Assembly (NCBI RefSeq): GCF_014897985.1
Contig: NZ_JABUZA010000020.1
Location: 1-64,000 of the forward strand
Reading direction: 5' to 3'
DNA: 64,000 nucleotides
DNA from: Halomonas colorata
GTDB taxonomy: Bacteria > Pseudomonadota > Gammaproteobacteria > Pseudomonadales > Halomonadaceae
Shown here: positions 58,736 to 64,000 of the stretch, piece by piece
How the letters are laid out: every line of letters begins with the position of its first letter
Position numbering within the stretch: position 1 is the first letter of the stretch
Notes under the pieces: generated by a model
The model's database searches: none
The model's input: the letters and a program-made list of their open reading frames with translations, nothing else
Told to the model about the DNA's origin: nothing
Translations under genes and position numbers: made by a program

Positions 58736-59491
58736 TTAGGGCAACGGCTGGCCCGTCGGGGCAAGTATTTTACGCAAAAAGTGCTGCGTACGCGGGTCTT
58801 TAGGTGCGGTGAACAATTCCTCGGGCGGGGCTTGCTCAATGATCTGCCCTTCATCCATAAAAATCACCCTATCCGCCACGTCTCGGGCAAACTGCATTTC
58901 GTGGGTCACGATAATCATGGTCTGCTGTTCAGTGGCAAGCTGCTTCATCAAGCTCAGCACTTCATCTACCCATTGCGGGTCTAGTGAAGAGGTGGGCTCA
59001 TCAAATAAAATCACATCGGCGTTGGCGGCCATTGCCCGGCCAATGCCAACGCGCTGCTGCTGGCCGCCGGAAAGTGCCGCCGGATAAGCATCGGCCTTAT
59101 CGGCCAGGCCAATACGCTTGAGAATCTCTCTTGCTCGCGCATGGGCTTTTTCCTTGGGCAGTTTATCCACGACGATCATGCCCTCACTGATGTTCTGAAG
59201 CGCCGTTTTATTGGCGAACAGGCCATAGTTCTGAAACACAAACGCCGTCCGTCTACGCAGCTTTAAAATGTCGGCGCGGCTGGCCTTCTGCACATCCACC
59301 CGCAGATCATCAACGGTGATGCGCCCCGAGTCCGGGCGCTCCAAAAAATTGATGCAGCGTAAAAGGGTTGATTTGCCTGTGCCTGAAGGGCCGATAATCA
59401 CAATGATCTCACCCCGTTCGAGGGTTAAATCAATATCGGCAAACACGCTCTGCTTACCAAAACGCTTGGTGACGGCTTCAAGCGAAATCAT
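58736..59491 (-). CDS. Polar amino-acid ABC importer, ATPase
   Basis: The ATP-hydrolysing subunit of a GlnQ/TcyN-type importer. Of 251 residues, Walker A is GPSGTGKST (about 33-41), the signature LSGGQQQRVGIGRAM, Walker B VILFDEPTSSLD, and the switch His is in MIIVTHEMQF. It overlaps the permease gene by four bases (ATGA). With the permease and binding protein upstream, it makes a complete importer. Confidence 0.93.
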   Translation of the reverse strand: MISLEAVTKRFGKQSVFADIDLTLERGEIIVIIGPSGTGKSTLLRCINFLERPDSGRITVDDLRVDVQKASRADILKLRRRTAFVFQNYGLFANKTALQNISEGMIVVDKLPKEKAHARAREILKRIGLADKADAYPAALSGGQQQRVGIGRAMAANADVILFDEPTSSLDPQWVDEVLSLMKQLATEQQTMIIVTHEMQFARDVADRVIFMDEGQIIEQAPPEELFTAPKDPRTQHFLRKILAPTGQPLP

Positions 59492-60156
59492 CGTTGATAC
59501 GCCCTATTCAGATAAATTTCCAAGCGGCGCTGGCCCCATGAGAGTATTTCCACCACCACCCAGTAAATAACCGCCACGAGCAAAAAGGCTTCCAGGTATA
59601 AGAAGCTGCTGGCGGCCTCTTTTTGGGTTGCCCCCATTAGCTCCGTGACGCCCAGCGTAAAGGCCAGCGACGTCGCCTTGATGATGTCAATGAAGTAGTT
59701 CATTAACGTTGGCGTGGCCACACGGGTAGCCTGCGGCAAAATAATGCGCCGCATTAGCTGTGGCTGGGTCATGCCGATTGATAGCGCCGCTTCGGTTTGA
59801 CTGCGGTCAATCCCCACGATAGCGGCACGAATCGACTCGGCCATGTAAGCCGAGAAGTGCAGCGTCAGCCCCATGATGGCAGCCGTTACCCCGTTAATTG
59901 ATACCAACGCTTCAACCAGCTGAGGCAAGCCGTAATAAAACAGGAACAGCTGCACTAACAGCGGCGTGCCTCGAAAAAACGAAATAAACAGCAGCGCAAA
60001 GCCGTTTAAAAGCGGCACGCGAGTCACCCGAATCACGGCCAGTAAACAGGCGAGTACCAGCGCCAGCAGCATGGCGATAGTCGCCATTTGAAGGGTAAGC
60101 GGCAAGTAGCTTAGAAGGACCGGTAACAGCCCCCACATATATTCCAGGTTTAGCAT
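59488..60156 (-). CDS. Polar amino-acid ABC importer, permease
   Basis: An inner-membrane permease of the HisM/TcyL type with about five helices. The family EAA-like loop EAALSIGMTQPQLMRRIILPQA and the start motif SYLPLTLQMATIAMLLALVL are present. I use the ATG at 60156 (222 residues) rather than a TTG eight codons before. Only one permease gene is present, so it probably acts as a homodimer. Confidence 0.92.
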   Translation of the reverse strand: MLNLEYMWGLLPVLLSYLPLTLQMATIAMLLALVLACLLAVIRVTRVPLLNGFALLFISFFRGTPLLVQLFLFYYGLPQLVEALVSINGVTAAIMGLTLHFSAYMAESIRAAIVGIDRSQTEAALSIGMTQPQLMRRIILPQATRVATPTLMNYFIDIIKATSLAFTLGVTELMGATQKEAASSFLYLEAFLLVAVIYWVVVEILSWGQRRLEIYLNRAYQR

Positions 60157-60178
60157 GTCAGCATCGCTTATAAGCAAA

Positions 60179-60201
60179 CGGCCGTGGATTACCCACGGCC
60201 G
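60179..60201. other. Intra-operon hairpin between binding-protein and permease genes
   Basis: CGGCCGTGG and CCACGGCCG form a perfect nine-base stem around ATTAC in the 65-base gap between the two genes. The T run that follows on the minus strand is weak. Such stems often protect the upstream mRNA and raise binding-protein levels over the permease. Confidence 0.7.
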
Positions 60202-60221
60202 ACGTTACTACAGGGTAGCGT

Positions 60222-60998
60222 TTATTCCGGCTGCTGCGTGATATCGGCATCAAACCACTTTTCCGATAGCTCGCGTAACGTGCCGTTCTCACGCAGCTCG
60301 GTTAACGCTGCATCGACCCGATCACGCTGAGCATTGCCTTGTTCATTGTTACGAAACGGCAGCGCATTCTCGATGACCGTGAAGGGCTTGCCCGCAAGCG
60401 CCAGAGGCAATCCGCGCTCTTTAATCACCTGGGTGGCGCTTACGCGATCCATAATAAACGCGTTGATACGCCCCAGCGCCACGTCCTGTTCGACATTTGA
60501 CTCGTAGGTGCGGATATCAATCTCAGCCGCATTGGGCAGCTCGCGCAGCAACTGCTCATAGTTAGAGCCGAGGTTAACCGCCACCGTTTTACCGGAAAGA
60601 TCTTCTACGCCCTCAATGGACTCGTTACCCGCCCGAACCACCACCTGGGCGCCGTCATACACATAGGGCTCGGTAAATACGTATTTGGCTTCACGCTCGG
60701 GGGTGATCGTAATCTGGTTGGCAATCGTATCGATACGTCCGGAATCCAGCATGCCGGCTAACCCGGAGAAGCTCGCCGTCACGAACTCAACGTCGTCTCC
60801 AGTGATTTCGCCTACCGCGTTCATGACATCGACCTCAAAGCCTTTGAGCTCGTCGCGTTCAACAAAGGTAAACGGAAAATAACCGCCGGACATACCCACC
60901 TTCAGCGTATCGGCCTGAGCCTGCACAGCAGCAAAACCGCTGGCCAGACTTAATGAAAGTACCGCGACTAATGCGTTTAAACGGCGTGTTCGAGTCAT
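60222..60998 (-). CDS. Polar amino-acid (cystine-like) ABC importer, binding protein
   Basis: A periplasmic solute-binding protein of family 3. A signal peptide (about 1-29, ending AVQAQA) precedes the mature start DTLKVGMSGGYFPFTFVE. The features NQITITPEREAKYVFTEPY, GKTVAVNLGSNYEQLLRELP and a YESNVEQDVALGRINAFIMD stretch follow E. coli FliY (TcyJ), the cystine-binding protein, better than glutamine or arginine binders. Cystine is thus the likely ligand, by similarity only. GAGG precedes the ATG. Confidence 0.88.
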   Translation of the reverse strand: MTRTRRLNALVAVLSLSLASGFAAVQAQADTLKVGMSGGYFPFTFVERDELKGFEVDVMNAVGEITGDDVEFVTASFSGLAGMLDSGRIDTIANQITITPEREAKYVFTEPYVYDGAQVVVRAGNESIEGVEDLSGKTVAVNLGSNYEQLLRELPNAAEIDIRTYESNVEQDVALGRINAFIMDRVSATQVIKERGLPLALAGKPFTVIENALPFRNNEQGNAQRDRVDAALTELRENGTLRELSEKWFDADITQQPE

Positions 60999-61275
60999 CT
61001 GTTGGCATCCTCATCGGCAAAGATCATTTGCCCTGGTGATAGGGGGTAGGCTGGGCAGGCTTTGATAAGCAGCGGATCAGCTATGCATGCATCATAGACA
61101 CAAAAAAGAATATTAAAAATAGTTTTTATGCATCATAGCTATTAGAGATTTCATAAAAGCGCGCCGCGCTATTGTTGGCACATAGGAATAGCTGTGGACA
61201 AAAAGGAATAGCGACCTTGATAGCCAAGTGTAGACGCAGATGAATGAACCCGTTGCCCCACTAATAAACGGATTT

Positions 61276-61965
61276 TTAACCGCCAGTGATATTTTTGAAG
61301 GTTTTACGTGAGGCTGGCTGACGTTCTTCATCAAGTATCGATCCGCCAAGCGCGGCAAATTCTTCACTCAACTCGACCAGTTTGCCCAGCTGTACCTTAT
61401 CGAAGCCGCGTTTGCGCTTGGGCTTTTCAACAATCAGGCTTACTCCGCCTAATACGTTAGTCTCCTCTAAAAACACCTCGTCGGCGGGCATATCCCCCGG
61501 CGGGTAGGCGTTGGCTATACGTATAGGGTTTTGCGGAGTGACACCTGAGGCTATATATAACTGAAGCGACGCATCATAACGCGCCTCCCATGCTTGCAGC
61601 AGCGCATGGATTTTTTGGTTAAGGGTTACGTCAGGCTGATCAAAAATGACAAACAGGGAATACGATGCAATAGGCGGCAGCGTGGGAGGAGAAGAAGGAG
61701 GAGCGGTATCTAGCTCTGCAGAGGGCGTAGGTTTAGCCACTGCCGCGCTTTCGTTTACTGGCACAGAGCTTGGCTTAGCGCGTGGCGAAACTGCCGACTG
61801 TCTAGCACGTTTACCCGCAACGGTTAGCCAAAAGCTATCCCGTCCGGCAGCTAACCCCAGCGCCTCTTTCTTACAGAACAAGAAATAGCCGACGATCACT
61901 AACGTATTAAAGCTTAACCAACCTGCCGCAATGGCCAGGGTTAATGCCAGCGTACGTGGATCCAT
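61276..61965 (-). CDS. Membrane-anchored protein of unknown function (ZipA-like layout)
   Basis: A 229-residue protein with one N-terminal membrane helix (about 8-31), a basic stretch, a Pro/Ala/Ser-rich linker (about 60-100) and a C-terminal soluble domain (about 100-225). The layout and the ending (EEFAALGGSILDEERQPASR) faintly resemble ZipA, whose C-terminal domain ends with a similar LGG...D.R stretch, but I cannot establish homology. AGGA precedes the ATG. It is not overlapped by its neighbours. Confidence 0.7.
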   Translation of the reverse strand: MDPRTLALTLAIAAGWLSFNTLVIVGYFLFCKKEALGLAAGRDSFWLTVAGKRARQSAVSPRAKPSSVPVNESAAVAKPTPSAELDTAPPSSPPTLPPIASYSLFVIFDQPDVTLNQKIHALLQAWEARYDASLQLYIASGVTPQNPIRIANAYPPGDMPADEVFLEETNVLGGVSLIVEKPKRKRGFDKVQLGKLVELSEEFAALGGSILDEERQPASRKTFKNITGG

Positions 61966-62240
61966 ATTAATTCCTGCTAGATGCGCCAGTTGCGGCTACG
62001 AAAAGAGGCCGCTGAAAGTATTTAAAGAGGTATCTATTATTGACTAGTCTTCAATAAGTTCAACACCTGCTTGCTACGCCTTTAGTGGGGCCTTCTTTGA
62101 GAACGAGCCTGCGCACGTCTGTATAAGCAATAATTAAATTAACATTTCGCGTTATTAATTATTCCTCGCCTTGCCCTTCATTAACGTTCGTGGCGACTTC
62201 ATCGTTGACAGGAAAATCATCACGTTGAAGGAGCAAACGA

Positions 62241-62795
62241 ATGAAATGCACCGCATGCCAGCAAGGTAATCTTGTTCCCAGTTTTATAGATGCACTTTTT
62301 AGATCTCACACGTGCGACAGCTGCCGTGGTAACTGGATATTGATAGAGGATTACATTAGCTGGAAAGAGCGTCACCCTGAACATGTGTTTGATGATGAGC
62401 ATATTGAAAACATCGATGCTGAAGATACGGTCGGCGCGATGCTCTGCCCGATGACGGGTAGCATCATGAGCAAGTTTCGAATCACTAAAGACCATGCCCA
62501 CCGAATTGACTACAGTGCAAAAGTAGGCGGCGTTTGGCTTAATCAGGGCGAATGGGAAATGCTGGTCGCTGAAGGTCTGGCTGGCAATTTAAATGCCATC
62601 TTGACCGACCAGTGGCAACAGCGTATTCGCCAGGAAAAAACCAGCGAGACATTTGAAAATTTATATCGCAGTAAATTTGGCGATGCAGAATATCAAAAAG
62701 CTCAGGAGGTTCGCGAGTGGCTACACAATCATTCTCTACGAGCCGATCTGCGCGCTTTTTTGATGGCCGAAAATCCCTACTCCGCTATTAATTAA
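62241..62795 (+). CDS. TFIIB-type zinc-ribbon protein
   Basis: A 184-residue protein. The N-terminal zinc ribbon has CTACQQ and CDSCRG, and a second Cys (LCPMTGSIMSKFRI) with IDYSAKVGGVWLNQGEWEML follows the pattern of the zf-TFIIB family (PF13453 type), where such ribbons occur in pairs. The C-terminal 75 residues are helical and charged. AAGGAG lies before the ATG. The function of these proteins in bacteria is unknown. It is convergent with the immunity-like gene to its right. Confidence 0.78.
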   Translation: MKCTACQQGNLVPSFIDALFRSHTCDSCRGNWILIEDYISWKERHPEHVFDDEHIENIDAEDTVGAMLCPMTGSIMSKFRITKDHAHRIDYSAKVGGVWLNQGEWEMLVAEGLAGNLNAILTDQWQQRIRQEKTSETFENLYRSKFGDAEYQKAQEVREWLHNHSLRADLRAFLMAENPYSAIN

Positions 62796-62830
62796 GATTT
62801 TTCAGATAAGCAATATCCATCACAAGATGA

Positions 62831-62859
62831 GGAATACCTTAGTATTATTGAGGTATTCC
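62831..62859 (+). terminator. Hairpin after the zinc-ribbon gene
   Basis: GGAATACCT and AGGTATTCC form a perfect nine-base stem with an 11-base loop 35 bases after the stop. A T run is missing, so termination may be weak. Confidence 0.5.
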
Positions 62860-62957
62860 TGCCCAATGGCTACTACATCACAGAACCGATGACCACGGAC
62901 TTGTAGTAGATGCGCTTCTCATGATGGTTCAATATTCACCGGCCTGAGCGCCAAGAG

Positions 62958-64000
62958 CTACAAACGCCCCGGCAAGCTGTTGGTATCATCCAGGCGAGGC
63001 TCCTGATCCAGTAGCTTAGTGCGCCACGCTGGAATCTCTTGCTCGTCAACATCCAGGCGCTTCAACCACTGGTCGGCCGCCCAACCGGTCAAACGCAGCT
63101 CACCGTGACGCGAGCCACCGTGTAAATCTCCGACCGTTTCGCAACGGATACCTTTGAGCAGATGGTTCAGCAGCACGTAGGGGGTTGGTTTAGGGTCTTC
63201 AGCATCACCAGCAATTAAGCATAAGCCCCCGATTGGATAACCACACTAGCGCCTAAATCATACAAGGCAAAATGGCTGCTAGGCAGCTGCGCTTGCAGGG
63301 AATCCAGCCCACCGGCCGATTGCAAACGTTCTTGATTGAGTAGCGTCAGCCAACTGACGGTTTTGATCTTGGCTTGTTTGAACTCAGGTCGTTTAGCCAA
63401 TAGGCTTGCCGTACCCACATCCAAGCCAGGCATGCGGTCAGCCATAAAAGCCTCAGTCGGTTCGTTCTCACTCCGGTTTGTCACGGAAAGGTTGAAGGCA
63501 TGTCCCGCATAACCCTGCTCTGGGTTTAGCAACCGTGCAAAATCCAAGAACAAACGCAGAAAGCTTAGCGGATGCTGCTCTTGATAGATCAACGGAATGG
63601 AGAACTCCAATACGCTAAGGTCACGCCCAATTTTGGCTTCCCAAGCAGCTCGCCCAGATAATCTAAAGTACCAAGCACTCGCATCATTGGATTGCTTGCC
63701 ACTCGTGTAGTAAAAGCTCAGCGGATAATTCTCATCCATGCGAGAGAGCATGTCACGTAACGACCTGGCCTCCGTATAGGGAGTTAACGGACTGCCTTCT
63801 GGCGGCTCCTCGCGCCAGAGCCAGGTAAGGTGGGGCTCGGCCAGACGTTTAAACGCATCGAAGCATTGGCATAGCGCCTCGCGTACCGCAGGCGTATGCG
63901 CCCCTTTGAAATAGAGCGTGCCCCGTAAGCACAGCATGGCCCCAATATAGTCCTCGGGGCCACCTTTCATCAAAAGATTGCCAGGTATCTCCAGTAATTG
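62958..64000 (-). pseudogene. DUF3396 type VI immunity-like gene, frameshifted and cut by window edge
   Basis: The protein resembles the DUF3396 family, annotated as type VI immunity proteins: IGAMLCLRGTLYFKGAHTPA, LTWLWREEPPEGSPLTPYTE, then FLDFARLLNPEQGYAGHAFN and MPGLDVGTASLLAKRPEFK. The first frame (to 63215) ends VVIQSGAYA and stops early. In the next frame the family's C-terminal part continues (GDAEDPKPTPYVLLNHLLKG, then HGELRLTGWAADQWLKRLDV) to the stop at 62958. One extra G in the run of five Gs (63226-63230) would join the two. The frame is open to the right edge, so the start (perhaps just beyond 64000) is missing. Confidence 0.75.

Overview
The window looks like a chromosome segment from a halophilic gammaproteobacterium of the Halomonas type. 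This is inferred from the gene content, the protein sequences and the gene order (for example rpsT, murJ, ribF, ileS, lspA, fkpB, ispH, minor pilins). No 16S or other marker gene is present to prove it. No tRNA, rRNA, CRISPR array, insertion sequence or prophage was seen.

Positions 1-25400 are mostly housekeeping. In order they hold pssA, the LysR regulator ilvY, the acetolactate synthase pair ilvI-ilvH with a long hairpin-rich leader, clpB, rluD-pgeF, bamD, a chemotaxis receptor, nadE, a small PP0621-like protein, thiO, a lone FimT/GspH pseudopilin, trxB, acnA, maeA, a YeeE/YedE sulfur transporter, an APH-fold kinase and an AI-2E family permease. ilvC, which often lies between ilvH and pssA in related bacteria, is absent from this place. 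ilvY and an orphan terminator stand there instead.

Positions 25780-47240 hold a complete type VI secretion (T6SS) locus. One compact leftward operon runs tssB, tssC, tssE, tssF, tssG, an FHA protein, tssJ, tssK, tssL, clpV, vasH, vasI/tagO, tssA/vasJ, tssM/vasK, which is the order of the Vibrio cholerae VAS cluster. The operon ends with a GNAT-like gene and a broken PAAR-like fragment in place of vasL. hcp faces the other way across a 641-base AT-rich region. That region has a well-formed sigma-54 promoter for hcp and tandem repeats placed like an enhancer, which fits control by VasH. No vgrG, PpkA, PppA or TagF gene is seen, and the FHA domain has lost its usual phosphothreonine-contact residues.

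Positions 47250-58500 are again core genes read leftward: rpsT, murJ, ribF, ileS, lspA, fkpB, ispH, then the minor pilins pilE-pilV-pilW-pilX (pilY1 absent), then trpS. Oddities here are a RibF with a repeat-built C-terminal tail, an IleS that has lost two of four zinc-ligand cysteines and has KQSKS in place of KMSKS, and a 141-base nested palindrome between murJ and rpsT.

Positions 58700-64000 carry a polar amino-acid (cystine-like) ABC importer, an unknown membrane-anchored protein, a TFIIB-type zinc-ribbon protein and, at the right edge, a DUF3396 type VI immunity-like gene. That gene is interrupted by a one-base frameshift in a run of five Gs and is cut by the window end.
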